From assembly GCF_000975135.1 (NCBI RefSeq), contig NZ_BBRF01000002.1, positions 124,001 to 188,000 on the forward strand: a stretch of 64,000 bases of DNA, written 5' to 3'. Under the pieces are notes generated by a model that was not told where the DNA came from, did no database searches, and saw only the letters and a list, made by a program, of their open reading frames with translations. The stretch comes from Demequina aurantiaca (GTDB taxonomy: Bacteria > Actinomycetota > Actinomycetes > Actinomycetales > Demequinaceae). Position 1 is the first letter of the stretch; every line of letters begins with the position of its first letter. Positions 41,162 to 49,834 of this stretch are shown here, in pieces. The position numbers were made by a program, and so were the translations under genes.

Positions 41162-42274
41162 GTGACGATGGTTGGCGAACCGCTCGCGGGATGCGTCATG
41201 GTCATCACGGCTGACCGTCGCAAACGGGAGCTCGCGTCGGCGCTCGAGCGCCGGGGAGCGACCATTCAGCACGCCGCCGCGCTGAGCACCATCCCGCACC
41301 TCGATGACGAACGACTCATCGCGGACACCCGCGCCATCATCGCCAACCCACCCCATGTGGTGGTGGCGACCACCGGCATCGGCTTCCGGGGATGGATCGA
41401 GGCAGCCGATGCCGCGGGTCTCGCGGACGACCTACTCGACTGCCTGCGCGGTGCCCGATTGATCGCACGCGGTCCCAAGGCGCGCGGTGCGATCCAGGCC
41501 GCCGGACTGGAATCCGACTGGGTTGCGGAGAGCGAGACCGCCGCAGAACTGCGCGACTACCTGCTGGCCGAGGGCGTCAACGGACTGCGCATCGCGGTCC
41601 AGCATCACGGCAATGGCTCGGACGGGCTCGATGAGGCTTTTACCAGCGCGGGCGCCGAAGTGCAGAGCCTGCTGATCTACGGCTGGGGGCCGCCAGTGGA
41701 ACCCGACGCTCACCGGGAATGGGTGCAGCGGGCCGCGGACGGGGGAGTCGATGCCGTGCTGTTCACCTCCGCGCCGGGAGCGTACGAGTGGCTCGGCACC
41801 GCGCGCGAACTCGGAGTTGTCGAGGAGGTCAAGCGTCGCAGCGCTGATCGCTCACTCGTGATGGCGGCGGTAGGCCCGGTCACTGCCGGCCCTCTGGAGG
41901 CTGTCGGCATTACGACGTGCTATCCGGAGAGGTGGCGTCTGGGCGCGTTGATCCGCGAACTCGTGCGCCACTACGCCGAGGACTCCGTGGGACAACAGAC
42001 CGCCAGCGGCATGCTCGTCATGCGCGCGACCACCGCCGTCCTCGATGGGCGAGTGCTGCCGCTGACCCCCACTGGCCTAGAAATCCTGCGAGCGCTGGCC
42101 TCCGCCGGCGGAAACGTGTTGACCCGGGACCAACTCGCAGAACTGCTGCCCGGTGCGCAGGCGGGGCCGCATGCCGTCGAGGCGGCCATCAATCGCCTAC
42201 GCGAAAATTCCGGCGCCAAGGGTATTGTCCGTACGGTGGTGAAGCGCGGCTATGCGTTGGGGGTGACCTCGTGA
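41162..42274 (+). CDS. NnaR-like regulator: HemD-like domain fused to winged-helix DNA-binding domain
   Basis: A 370-residue fusion. The first ~260 residues follow the uroporphyrinogen-III synthase fold (VMVITADRRKRELASALERRGATIQHAAAL, HVVVATTGIGFRGW, VDAVLFTSAPGAYEWL, VMAAVGPVTAGPLEAVGI). The last ~95 residues are an OmpR/PhoB-type winged helix (LPLTPTGLEILRALASAGGNVLTRDQLAELLPG ... VEAAINRLREN ... VKRGYALG). This architecture matches Streptomyces NnaR, which regulates nitrate/nitrite genes with GlnR. Since a normal hemD lies at 28470, this copy is likely regulatory, perhaps sensing a tetrapyrrole. The GTG start has GAGGAG 6-7 bases upstream. Confidence 0.85.
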   Translation: MTMVGEPLAGCVMVITADRRKRELASALERRGATIQHAAALSTIPHLDDERLIADTRAIIANPPHVVVATTGIGFRGWIEAADAAGLADDLLDCLRGARLIARGPKARGAIQAAGLESDWVAESETAAELRDYLLAEGVNGLRIAVQHHGNGSDGLDEAFTSAGAEVQSLLIYGWGPPVEPDAHREWVQRAADGGVDAVLFTSAPGAYEWLGTARELGVVEEVKRRSADRSLVMAAVGPVTAGPLEAVGITTCYPERWRLGALIRELVRHYAEDSVGQQTASGMLVMRATTAVLDGRVLPLTPTGLEILRALASAGGNVLTRDQLAELLPGAQAGPHAVEAAINRLRENSGAKGIVRTVVKRGYALGVTS

Positions 42275-43002
42275 GCGCCGATGCTGTGGTGACGCCGGCC
42301 AAGACGTCACGTCCCGTCCTCATCGGCTGCGCGCACGGTACTCGCGAGCCGGCCGGACAGCAGGTGATCCTGGATCTGCTCGAGGCGATCCGTGGTCACC
42401 TCGGCGTGGACGTCCGCGAGGCCTACGTCGACGTGCAAGACCCCAAGGTTGACCAGGTGGTCGACAGCATCCCCGCGGCAGGCGAGGGATCCGGCCCGAC
42501 CGCCGTCGTGGTGCCGCTGCTCTTGGCCGGCGGCTATCACGTGTACGTGGACATCGCCAAGGCCACCCAGGAGCGCGACGATGTCGTCGCCGCACCGGCG
42601 CTAGGGCCCGACGAACGTCTGATTGACATTGTGCTCGAGCGCGTCGCGGAGGCCGGGATTCCGGACACCGCAACACTCGTCTTGGCCGCCGCAGGGTCCT
42701 CGGACCCGCGCTCCCAGGCGGATACCGAGGCGGCCGCGGACATGTTGCGTACGCACTGGGGCGGTCCGGTGAGGATCGGCTATGCCGCGGGCATCAAGCC
42801 CAGCGTCGCGGAGGCTGTGGAAGCCGCCCGCGCCAATGGCGAGGAGATGGAGGTTGCCGTCGCATCGTTCCTGCTGTCACCTGGTTTCTTCCAGGGACGC
42901 ATCGAGGCTGCGGGCGCCGATCACTTCACCGCGCCACTCGCGCCGCACCCCCTCCTGCTTGACATCGTCGCCGACCGGTATCGTGATGCGAGTGGAGCAT
43001 GA
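42271..43002 (+). CDS. Sirohydrochlorin chelatase (CbiX/SirB family)
   Basis: A 243-residue class II chelatase with two tandem domains. The first carries LIGCAHGTREPAGQQ and VPLLLAGGYHVYVDI, whose His residues are the metal ligands in CbiX/SirB; the second repeat (TLVLAAAGSSDPRSQAD, VASFLLSPGFFQGRI) has lost them. In a siroheme/nitrite reductase operon it most likely inserts Fe2+ into sirohydrochlorin, although cobalt insertion is the alternative reaction. The GTG start overlaps the regulator's stop; its 3' end overlaps the ThiF-like gene by 17 bases. Confidence 0.88.
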   Translation: MSADAVVTPAKTSRPVLIGCAHGTREPAGQQVILDLLEAIRGHLGVDVREAYVDVQDPKVDQVVDSIPAAGEGSGPTAVVVPLLLAGGYHVYVDIAKATQERDDVVAAPALGPDERLIDIVLERVAEAGIPDTATLVLAAAGSSDPRSQADTEAAADMLRTHWGGPVRIGYAAGIKPSVAEAVEAARANGEEMEVAVASFLLSPGFFQGRIEAAGADHFTAPLAPHPLLLDIVADRYRDASGA

Positions 43003-43783
43003 CCGAGACACCCCAGCCAGCCCGGAGCTAGATCCGTTCGTGCGGCAACGCACACTCGCCGGCTTTGGCGATGAAGGTCAGCGCGCCCTTGCAGAAGCGT
43101 CGGTGGCGATTGTAGGAGTGGGCGGACTGGGGTGCCCCGCCGCGTTGTATCTCGCCGCGGCCGGCGTGGGACGCATCACGCTCATCGACTCCGACACCGT
43201 CTCCGTGACGAACCTTCATCGCCAGGTTCTGTTCGGCCCCGACGACGTGGGCGCGCGCAAGGTGGATGCCGCTGCGCGCAGACTCGCCGCCATCGCTCCC
43301 CATTGCGAGGTGATGGTGATGCCACGGCGCCTTTCCACGGCCAACGCCGCCGAGACCCTCGCGGGCCACGACGTGATCGTCGACGCCACCGATACCTTTC
43401 ACGCACGCTTACTGATAGACGATGGCGCGGCTGGCTTGGGCATTCCGGTTGCCTGGGGAGCGGTGCAGGGGTGGCACGGTCAAGTGACCGCGTTCGGTGC
43501 GCGAGTGCGGCTGCGCGACGCCTTCCCCGAGGAACCCGAGTTCGACCTCGACGTGTGCGACAGCGGGCCGGTGATGGGTACGGTATGCGGGCAGGTGGCG
43601 ACGGCGATGGCCACCGAAGCGATCAAGATTGCCAGCGGCGCCGGCAGCACCTTGGAGGGCCGCATCGAGGTGCTCGACGGCCGCACGGGTCGATGGCGCT
43701 CGCTCACCGTGCGCGGCTCAGAAGAGTTGGCTGACGTCGCCGGCGACGATGTTCGTTCACCCGTGGGCGGTACACGTGCGTAG
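42986..43783 (+). CDS. ThiF/MoeB-family adenylyltransferase
   Basis: A 265-residue E1-like enzyme that would adenylate the C-terminal Gly-Gly of a MoaD-type sulfur carrier. The ATP site is visible (VAIVGVGGLGCPAALYLAAAGVGRITLIDSDTVSVTNLHRQVLF, then the DATDTFHARLLI Asp). Unlike classic MoeB it has no CxxC pairs, so the structural zinc site is absent, and it has no rhodanese domain. Placed before moeA, moaC, mobA and moaD, it most likely serves molybdopterin synthase. Start ATG 42986 (GTG 42992 possible). It overlaps moeA by eight bases if moeA begins at GTG 43776. Confidence 0.83.
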   Translation: MRVEHDRDTPASPELDPFVRQRTLAGFGDEGQRALAEASVAIVGVGGLGCPAALYLAAAGVGRITLIDSDTVSVTNLHRQVLFGPDDVGARKVDAAARRLAAIAPHCEVMVMPRRLSTANAAETLAGHDVIVDATDTFHARLLIDDGAAGLGIPVAWGAVQGWHGQVTAFGARVRLRDAFPEEPEFDLDVCDSGPVMGTVCGQVATAMATEAIKIASGAGSTLEGRIEVLDGRTGRWRSLTVRGSEELADVAGDDVRSPVGGTRA

Positions 43784-45011
43784 CGTCGCCGAACATGTCG
43801 CCGCCGCGACCGCGCTGGTCTCCGCCTTGCCTACCGAGGAGGTCTCGCTAGGCGACGCCCTCGGTCGCGTGCTCGCAGACCCAGTGAACTCCCGCACCGA
43901 CAATCCGCCATTCGATAACTCCGCGATGGATGGCTATGCGGTGCGTGGGGACGAGGTGGCCGCGGCGTCCGATTCGGCCCCGGTCGCAATGATCGTGTCC
44001 GCCGACATCCCTGCCGGATCGGGAATGCCTGACCCCCTCGCTCCGGGCACCGTCGCGCGCATCATGACGGGGGCTCCGGTGCCCGAGGGTGCCGATGCAA
44101 TCGTGCCCGTGGAGCACACGGACGCGTTCGGCGGTGCAGGTGGACCGAGCACGCGTCCTCGCGGGATGGTCACCGGCACGCCTATTTCCATCGCCGTGGC
44201 GCCCGCGCTCGAGGCGCACATCCGTCGTCGCGGCGAGGACGTGCGCGAGGGCGACGAGGTGCTGCGCTCCGGAACGCGCTTGGGTCCGTGGCAGATCGCG
44301 GCCGCCGCCAGCGCGGGTGTTGCGCGGCTGACGGTCGCGCGCCGCCCTCGGGTCGCGGTGCTGGCCACCGGAGACGAGCTGACCGCCCCTGGGCAGCCGC
44401 TACCTGTCGGGAGTATCTACGACTCGAATGGGATGCTCATGACAGCCCTCGCCGCCGCTACGGGAGCCGACGTGGTAGTCCTTCCGCGCGCGGGAGACGA
44501 CCCGGCGAGGCTGCTCGGGGTACTCGCTGAAGCATCGGCCGATCTGATCGTGACGTCAGGCGGTGTGAGCGTAGGCGCGTACGACGTAGTGAAGGCCGCA
44601 CTCGCGAGCCGTGGCGTTGACTTTGTGCCCGTGGCGATGCAACCAGGCAAGCCCCAAGGCCTCGGAGTGTTCGACGGCACCCCCATCGTGTGTCTGCCAG
44701 GCAATCCGGTGTCCGTGGCGGTGTCCTTTGCCGTGATCGTCGCGCCGATGCTGCGGGCCATGGTGGGGGAAATCGAGCCGGAACTCGCGTACGCCGTGGC
44801 CGCGACGGGCTGGCGTTCGCCTCCCGGCCGTCAGCAGCACGTGCCAGTGCGGATCAACCCGAACGGCACCGTCGAGCCGGCAACCGGCGGGGGATCGCGC
44901 TCGCACCTGGCGGCCTCCTTGGCGCACGGTGAGGCGCTGGCGGTGGTGGCACCCGAGACAACCGAGGTTTCCGCGGGCGATACCGTGGGTTTGATGAGGA
45001 GAACATGGTGA
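43776..45011 (+). CDS. moeA: Molybdopterin molybdotransferase
   Basis: A 411-residue MoeA. It inserts molybdate into adenylylated molybdopterin. Visible are DNPPFDNSAMDGYAVR, MTGAPVPEGADAIVPVE, RRRGEDVREGDEVL, RPRVAVLATGDEL, YDSNGMLMTAL, TSGGVSVGAYD and the closing PGNPVSVAVSFAV block. GTG 43776 was chosen as start because family similarity begins at RSVAEH and it overlaps the upstream stop; an in-frame ATG at 43749 would add nine residues. It overlaps moaC by seven bases. Confidence 0.93.
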   Translation: MRSVAEHVAAATALVSALPTEEVSLGDALGRVLADPVNSRTDNPPFDNSAMDGYAVRGDEVAAASDSAPVAMIVSADIPAGSGMPDPLAPGTVARIMTGAPVPEGADAIVPVEHTDAFGGAGGPSTRPRGMVTGTPISIAVAPALEAHIRRRGEDVREGDEVLRSGTRLGPWQIAAAASAGVARLTVARRPRVAVLATGDELTAPGQPLPVGSIYDSNGMLMTALAAATGADVVVLPRAGDDPARLLGVLAEASADLIVTSGGVSVGAYDVVKAALASRGVDFVPVAMQPGKPQGLGVFDGTPIVCLPGNPVSVAVSFAVIVAPMLRAMVGEIEPELAYAVAATGWRSPPGRQQHVPVRINPNGTVEPATGGGSRSHLAASLAHGEALAVVAPETTEVSAGDTVGLMRRTW

Positions 45012-45481
45012 CCGAATTTACGCATCTGGACGGCGAGGGCCACGCGCGCATGGTCGACGTGACCGCCAAGCAGCCAACGATCCGCAGCGCCACTGCGCGT
45101 GGTTTTGTCGAGTGCGCACCCCACGTCGTCGCCGCCCTGCGAGACGGCTCGGTGCCCAAGGGAGACGTGCTCGCCGTGGCGCGCATCGCAGGCATCGCTG
45201 GCGCGAAGAAGACGCCCGATTTGCTGCCCCTCGCTCACGTCATCGGTGTGCACGGTGTGGTCGTGGATCTCGAGGTGAACGATCGCGGGGTCGCAATCCA
45301 GGCTACGGCGCGCACCGCGGACCGCACCGGAGTGGAGATGGAGGCCCTCACCGCGGTCAGCATCGCCGCGCTCAACGTGGTCGACATGGTCAAGGGCATG
45401 GACAAGGGCACGGCCATCGGTCGCGTGGAGCTCGTGAAGAAGACCGGGGGAAAGTCGGGAGACTGGAGCCGCGAGGCATGA
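45005..45481 (+). CDS. moaC: Cyclic pyranopterin monophosphate synthase
   Basis: A 158-residue MoaC, converting 3',8-cyclo-7,8-dihydro-GTP (the MoaA product) to cPMP. Diagnostic blocks are MVDVTAKQPTIRSATARG, KKTPDLLPLAHVI, RTGVEMEALTAVSIAALNVVDMVKGMDKG and the basic C-terminal VELVKKTGGKSG, which contain the active-site Lys and His residues. It overlaps moeA at its start and mobA at its end (ATGA). Its partner moaA is on the opposite strand at 50293. Confidence 0.95.
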   Translation: MVTEFTHLDGEGHARMVDVTAKQPTIRSATARGFVECAPHVVAALRDGSVPKGDVLAVARIAGIAGAKKTPDLLPLAHVIGVHGVVVDLEVNDRGVAIQATARTADRTGVEMEALTAVSIAALNVVDMVKGMDKGTAIGRVELVKKTGGKSGDWSREA

Positions 45482-46116
45482 GTTCTTCGACACTCGGGAC
45501 GGTCAGCGCGATTGTGCTGGCCGGAGGTGCAGCGCGCAGGCTCGGTGGTGCGTCAAAGCCCGACCTGATCGTGGGTGACGACACGCTGCTCGACCTCGCG
45601 CTCGCGGCATGTGTCGTGGCCCAGGCGAGTCCCGTGGTGGTGGTGGGGCCGGAGGCGCTCGCTCGCGACGGCGTCATCGTGACTCGCGAGGAGCCGGCGG
45701 GCGGTGGCCCCGCGGCGGGGCTTGCTGCCGGGGTGGCCGCGCTCGCCGACGCGCGTGCTGACGCCATTGGTGCCGAGGATCTGATTCTTGCGCTTGCATG
45801 CGACATGCCGAACGCGGCCGATGCTGTGCCCGCCTTGCTCGAGGCCGCGCGGTCGCGTGAGAGTGACGGCGCGTGGCTGGTGGACGACACGGGCTACGCC
45901 CAGCCGCTACTTGCCGTGTACCGGGGTGAGGCATTCGCGGCTGCGCTGCAATCCGTCGCGAGCGTCACGGGAACCTCGATGAAGCAGATGACCAGCGAAC
46001 TGGAAATGACCCCAGTGCTCGGATTGCACCACGCGAGTGATGACGTCGATACTTGGCAGGACGCGGACCGATGGGGTGCGCGTCCATGGCCCAGCTCGCT
46101 GGGGGAGGAATCATGA
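45478..46116 (+). CDS. mobA: Molybdenum cofactor guanylyltransferase (MobA-like)
   Basis: A 212-residue nucleotidyltransferase. The N-terminal VSAIVLAGGAARRLGGASKPDLIVGDDTLLD is the LAGGxxxRxGxxK signature, and ILALACDMPNA carries the metal-binding Asp. It attaches GMP to Mo-molybdopterin, giving the MGD needed by both nitrate reductases in this window. Somewhat divergent from E. coli MobA, so CTP- or other NTP-transferase activity cannot be excluded. It overlaps moaC and the DUF6457 gene by four bases each. Confidence 0.85.
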   Translation: MSSSTLGTVSAIVLAGGAARRLGGASKPDLIVGDDTLLDLALAACVVAQASPVVVVGPEALARDGVIVTREEPAGGGPAAGLAAGVAALADARADAIGAEDLILALACDMPNAADAVPALLEAARSRESDGAWLVDDTGYAQPLLAVYRGEAFAAALQSVASVTGTSMKQMTSELEMTPVLGLHHASDDVDTWQDADRWGARPWPSSLGEES

Positions 46117-46376
46117 CTACACCGGCACAACTTGAGTCCTGGGTGGCACGGCTCGCAGCCGAGCTCCAGATCAACCTCGAGGACCTTGATATTCAGGAAC
46201 TGCTCGACGTCGCGCGTGACGCTGCGCATTCGGTAACGCGCCCGGCAGCGCCGCTGGCGACCTTCCTGGTCGGCTACGCGGCCGCCCAGCAGGGCGGGGG
46301 AGCCGATGCGGTGGCTGAGGCCTCCCGCAAGGCCAGCGCGCTGGCGCTGGCGTGGACCGAGGAGATGCCCGGCTGA
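46113..46376 (+). CDS. DUF6457 domain-containing protein
   Basis: An 87-residue acidic helical protein (MTTPAQLESWVARLAAELQINLEDLDIQELLDVARDAAHSVTRPAAPLATFLVGYAAAQQG). I recognise it as the DUF6457 family, which in actinobacteria usually sits beside, or is fused to, mobA-like genes. Its function is unknown. The ATG overlaps mobA and its stop overlaps the moaD start, so it is translated within the Moco operon and probably acts in that pathway. Confidence 0.82.
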   Translation: MTTPAQLESWVARLAAELQINLEDLDIQELLDVARDAAHSVTRPAAPLATFLVGYAAAQQGGGADAVAEASRKASALALAWTEEMPG

Positions 46377-46612
46377 TGGTGACTGTCAGATTCTTTGCCG
46401 CCGCCGCCGAGGCCGCGGGTGCCGAGCAGGCGACGGTTCCAGAGGGGACGGTCGAGGATATCCGCGCACGCTTAATTGCGTCGCGTGGAGACGATCTCGC
46501 ACGCGTGTGGCGTCAGTGCGCCGTGATGGTGGACGGACGTAGGGTTGCCGCCGATGAATTAGTGGCCGCAGGCTCGACCCTGGACGTTCTGCCTCCCTTC
46601 GCGGGGGGATAG
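46376..46612 (+). CDS. moaD: Molybdopterin synthase small subunit (MoaD/ThiS-like sulfur carrier)
   Basis: A 78-residue ubiquitin-fold sulfur carrier (MVTVRFFAAAAEAAG ... STLDVLPPFAGG) ending in the Gly-Gly tail that is adenylylated and thiocarboxylated. Its length is typical. The likely activating enzyme is the ThiF-like protein at 42986, and its partner MoaE is encoded at 51288. TGATG overlap with DUF6457. It is the last gene of the plus-strand Moco block; the next base belongs to the convergent GNAT stop codon. Confidence 0.92.
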   Translation: MVTVRFFAAAAEAAGAEQATVPEGTVEDIRARLIASRGDDLARVWRQCAVMVDGRRVAADELVAAGSTLDVLPPFAGG

Positions 46613-47125
46613 TCACAGCTCCATGGCATAGTCGTTGAGCTCGATTTCGCCCGCGCCCACGGATGGATCCTTGACGGCTCCCACCAGAGAGAAGCCAGCC
46701 TTGCGGCACACGGCGTTTGATGCTGCGTTGTCGATGCGAGGGTAAGCGTGCAACAGGCAGGTCTCGCCACCCTCGCGCAGGAACTGAATCATGGTGGTGG
46801 TCGCGATTGTTGCGATACCTCGCCCGCGGTACTGAGCCTCGATCGACCAACCGCATTCGAGGGTGCGCTCGGGAATGTCAGTCCTGACCCAGTACCCCAC
46901 CATTCCCACGCCTTCTGGGTGGCCCGGGATGATCACGCGAAATTGCTGGCCCAGGTGGCCGATCGGGAGCAGCAGGTAGCGTTCGTGACGCCGGTGAACC
47001 GCGGCCTCATCCTCCACTCCACCCATCTGGTCCATGAGTTCGGGGGTGTTGGCACGCCGCAAGAGATCGAGATCCTCCGGTGCATAGGGAAGTAGTTCGA
47101 CATTCTCGGGCACAATGGCGGTCAT
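46613..47125 (-). CDS. GNAT family N-acetyltransferase
   Basis: A 170-residue RimJ/RimL-like acetyltransferase. ECGWSIEAQYRGRGIATIATTTMIQFL holds the acetyl-CoA motif (Q/RxxGxG), followed by the AYPRIDNAASNAVCRKAGFSLVG block typical of proteins acetylating amino termini or small amines. The substrate is unknown. ATG 47125 is preferred; TTG 47137 would overlap modC. It lies directly downstream of modC on the same strand, perhaps by read-through, with no functional link. Confidence 0.85.
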   Translation of the reverse strand: MTAIVPENVELLPYAPEDLDLLRRANTPELMDQMGGVEDEAAVHRRHERYLLLPIGHLGQQFRVIIPGHPEGVGMVGYWVRTDIPERTLECGWSIEAQYRGRGIATIATTTMIQFLREGGETCLLHAYPRIDNAASNAVCRKAGFSLVGAVKDPSVGAGEIELNDYAMEL

Positions 47126-47133
47126 CTCTTGAG

Positions 47134-48210
47134 TCAATCACTCGGGAGTGACACAGCCCTGGCGTAGACGACAGCGCCCACGGGATCGATGTGCATGGTC
47201 ACCACGTCGCCGGGACGTGGCGCTTGGGTGCGTGCTTCCTCAAGATTCATGTCCGCGATGAGCCCGCCCGCCCAGATTCGAAGTGATTCGGCGTGGGTTT
47301 CCAGCGCCGTCACCGGCGCGGTGACCGTGTTTGCTGCCGGCTTGGCGAGACGAGCAGACGCAGGTACCACGCGTACGGAACCAGGTCGAACGGTCAGCAA
47401 GACCCCAGAGCCCACTGCAGAATCGTCCGCCAGTGCGCACGCAACCAAGGCGCCATCGGGCAGTCGAATGCCAGAATCAGTGCGCACGCCTGCGACCAGG
47501 CCGCGTCCGGCCATGCGCGCGGTGAACGGATGTTGCGGCCGTGCCAGGACGTCGCGCGTGGGGCCCGCTTCGACGATGTGCCCGTCGTGCATGACGGCGA
47601 TGTCGTCTGCGAGCATCGAGGCGTCCACCACATCGTGCGTCGCGAAGATGGCTGTGCGCTCGGCGAGCACCGAGGCCAGCACCGCTCGCACCGTCTGGGC
47701 CGAGTCCACGTCGAGCGCAGCCAGCGGCTCGTCCAACAGCAGGATTTCCGGTTCGGCCGCGAGCGCCCGGGCGATCGCGACGCGCTGCGACTCGCCACCG
47801 GAGAGTTCGCGAGGGCGCGATGCCGACAGCGTCTCGGCATCGACGGCGCGCAACCATTGCAGTGCGGCCCGTCGAGCATCTGGCTTGGACGCGCCGCGGG
47901 CGCGCGCGGGGAACGCGACGTTGTCGAGCGCGCTCAGGTGGGGAAACAGCATCGGAACCTGCCCCAGTAATCCGATGGGGCGTTCGTCGGGTCGTGGCCA
48001 CGTGGCGCTGCCTGGGGAGAGGTTGAACAGCTCGGCGTCGCCGAGGCTCGCGTCGCCGGAATCTGGTCGTAGGACACCGGCCAGAACACCCAGTAGCGAC
48101 GACTTGCCAGACCCGTTGGCGCCCAGCAGGGCGAGCGTCCGGCCCGATTCGACCGTCAAGGTGGCGTTCAGTCCGCGTGCGGCAACGACGGCCGATGCTC
48201 GTAACCTCAC
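47134..48210 (-). CDS. modC: Molybdate ABC transporter ATP-binding protein
   Basis: A 358-residue ATPase of the molybdate importer. Walker [12 protein letters not shown], the signature [16 protein letters not shown], Walker [14 protein letters not shown] and the H-loop IFATHD are all present. A C-terminal region (about 225-358) has molybdate-binding TOBE-like repeats ([37 protein letters not shown]). The GTG start overlaps the modB stop (GTGA). The frame remains open far upstream through modB, but that part is not coding. It works with ModB (48207) and ModA (49049). Confidence 0.92.
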   Translation of the reverse strand: MRLRASAVVAARGLNATLTVESGRTLALLGANGSGKSSLLGVLAGVLRPDSGDASLGDAELFNLSPGSATWPRPDERPIGLLGQVPMLFPHLSALDNVAFPARARGASKPDARRAALQWLRAVDAETLSASRPRELSGGESQRVAIARALAAEPEILLLDEPLAALDVDSAQTVRAVLASVLAERTAIFATHDVVDASMLADDIAVMHDGHIVEAGPTRDVLARPQHPFTARMAGRGLVAGVRTDSGIRLPDGALVACALADDSAVGSGVLLTVRPGSVRVVPASARLAKPAANTVTAPVTALETHAESLRIWAGGLIADMNLEEARTQAPRPGDVVTMHIDPVGAVVYARAVSLPSD

Positions 48211-49052
48211 CGCTCGCTCCGCCCAGAAGGGCGACGGTAGGCAAAGCCCACGATGACCAGCGCGATGATGATCAGCAGTAGCGACAACGCGACGGCGGCG
48301 TCGGGGTCCACCTCGCGCTGCAGGTAAATCTCCAAGGGCACCGTGCGGGTCACGCCCTCCAGGCTGCCCGCGAAGGTGATGGTCGCGCCAAACTCGCCGA
48401 GCGCCCGCGCGAAGCACAGCACGGTGCCCGCCACCAGCGCGGGCCACATCAGCGGCAGCGTCACCGTGCGGAACGCGTAGCCTCGCCGCGCCCCGAGCGT
48501 CGCCGCGACGCCCTCGTACGCTGCACCCTGCGCTCGCAGCGCGGATTCTAAGGTGAGCACCATGAATGGCAGCGCCACGAACGTCTGGGCCAGCACCACG
48601 GCGGTCGTGGAGAACGCGATGTCGATCCCCAGAAAGCTGAACGCGCCTCCCAGGAGCCCGCGGCGCCCGAAGGCGTAGAGTAGCGCGAGTCCACCCACCA
48701 CGGGGGGGAGCACCAGCGGCACCAACACCAGCGTGCGGGCGAGTGCCTTGAAGGGAAAGTCCATTCGCGCGAGCACGATGGCCATGGGCACGCCGAGTAG
48801 GACGCACCACACGGTGGCGGCGAGCGATGTGCGCAACGACAGCCCTACCGCCGCGAGGGCGCTTGGTGAAGACACGAGGGTTCCAAAGTTTGCCCAGTCC
48901 ACGCGCGTGCCCATCGCGACGAGCGGGACAAGCACGAGCAGTGCGCCGAGGATCGCGATCGGTAGCACCCAGCCAGGGACGTATCCCGCTACTCGCGCAG
49001 GGGAGGTGCGGCGACCGGTGACCCGGGCTTTGACATCGGGCATGAGTGTCAT
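48207..49052 (-). CDS. modB: Molybdate ABC transporter permease
   Basis: A 281-residue inner-membrane permease with about six helices and the binding-protein-dependent EAA loop ([30 protein letters not shown]). It forms the molybdate channel energised by ModC. Its start overlaps the modA stop and its stop overlaps modC, so the three subunits are translationally coupled. Tungstate transport is a close alternative, but the Moco setting favours molybdate. Confidence 0.92.
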   Translation of the reverse strand: MTLMPDVKARVTGRRTSPARVAGYVPGWVLPIAILGALLVLVPLVAMGTRVDWANFGTLVSSPSALAAVGLSLRTSLAATVWCVLLGVPMAIVLARMDFPFKALARTLVLVPLVLPPVVGGLALLYAFGRRGLLGGAFSFLGIDIAFSTTAVVLAQTFVALPFMVLTLESALRAQGAAYEGVAATLGARRGYAFRTVTLPLMWPALVAGTVLCFARALGEFGATITFAGSLEGVTRTVPLEIYLQREVDPDAAVALSLLLIIIALVIVGFAYRRPSGRSER

Positions 49053-49834
49053 GGCGTGCCGAACCCGGCGTCCGCGAGGACTGCCTGACCCGCGGGGCTC
49101 GTGACGTAGTCGACGAATGCCTGTGCGCCGGGGTCAGCATCTGTCACGGATGCGATGGGATACGAGGTCACCGCGGCATCGGCGCCGTCAATGGGGATGC
49201 CGATCACCGCCGCGCCCGCTCGGGCGACGTCGGTGACGTAGACGATTCCGGCGTCTGCCTGCCCGGAGGTGACCTTGCCCAGTACGTCGGTTACCGAGGA
49301 TTCCTCGCTGACAGGAGCGACGTCGACGCCAGTCGCCGTCTCGACCGCAAGTTCGGCGGCGCCGCACGGCACCTGGGGTGCGCACACCACGGTCGCTACT
49401 TCCGGGTTGGCAAGGTCCGCGAACGATGACACCGCTGCTGGATTATCCGCCGGCACCACGATGGTGGGCTCGTTGGTAGCAAAAATCACGGGGGGCGCGG
49501 CCGTGAGCCCAGCGTCGACGACCGACTGCATCTGTGCCTCGTTGGCCGACGCGAAGACGTCGGCGGGGGCGCCCTCGACGATCTGGGTCGCGAGGTCGGC
49601 GGAGCCGGCAAACGACATCGTGACGGCAAGTGCGGGGTTCTCGTCCTCGAAATTCTCGGCAATCTGAGCGAAGGGTTCGGTCAGGGACGCAGCGGCGAAT
49701 ACCGTGATGGTCTCCGAGCCGTTGTGACCGCTCGCGGTCGAGTCTGCGTTGGGAGAGCACGCGGACAGTGCAGTGCAGGCGAGCGCCGCAGAAACGAAAG
49801 TGAACGCGGCGCGACTCAATGGCCGCAGGTTCAC
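49049..49834 (-). CDS. modA: Molybdate-binding lipoprotein
   Basis: A 261-residue extracytoplasmic solute-binding protein. The signal peptide ends in the lipobox LSAC, with Cys26 as lipidation site. The mature protein starts [13 protein letters not shown] and shows ModA motifs [46 protein letters not shown] and [12 protein letters not shown], whose Ser and Tyr residues ligate molybdate. The GTG start overlaps the stop of the upstream HTH-TOBE gene (GTGA). It delivers molybdate to ModBC. Confidence 0.93.
   Translation of the reverse strand: MNLRPLSRAAFTFVSAALACTALSACSPNADSTASGHNGSETITVFAAASLTEPFAQIAENFEDENPALAVTMSFAGSADLATQIVEGAPADVFASANEAQMQSVVDAGLTAAPPVIFATNEPTIVVPADNPAAVSSFADLANPEVATVVCAPQVPCGAAELAVETATGVDVAPVSEESSVTDVLGKVTSGQADAGIVYVTDVARAGAAVIGIPIDGADAAVTSYPIASVTDADPGAQAFVDYVTSPAGQAVLADAGFGTP

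Noticed and set aside
48211-49140. N-terminal extension of modC reaching back through modB
   Set aside because: The extension overlaps the whole modB gene out of frame and is low-complexity Arg/Gly/Ala. The GTG overlapping the modB stop is the natural start.
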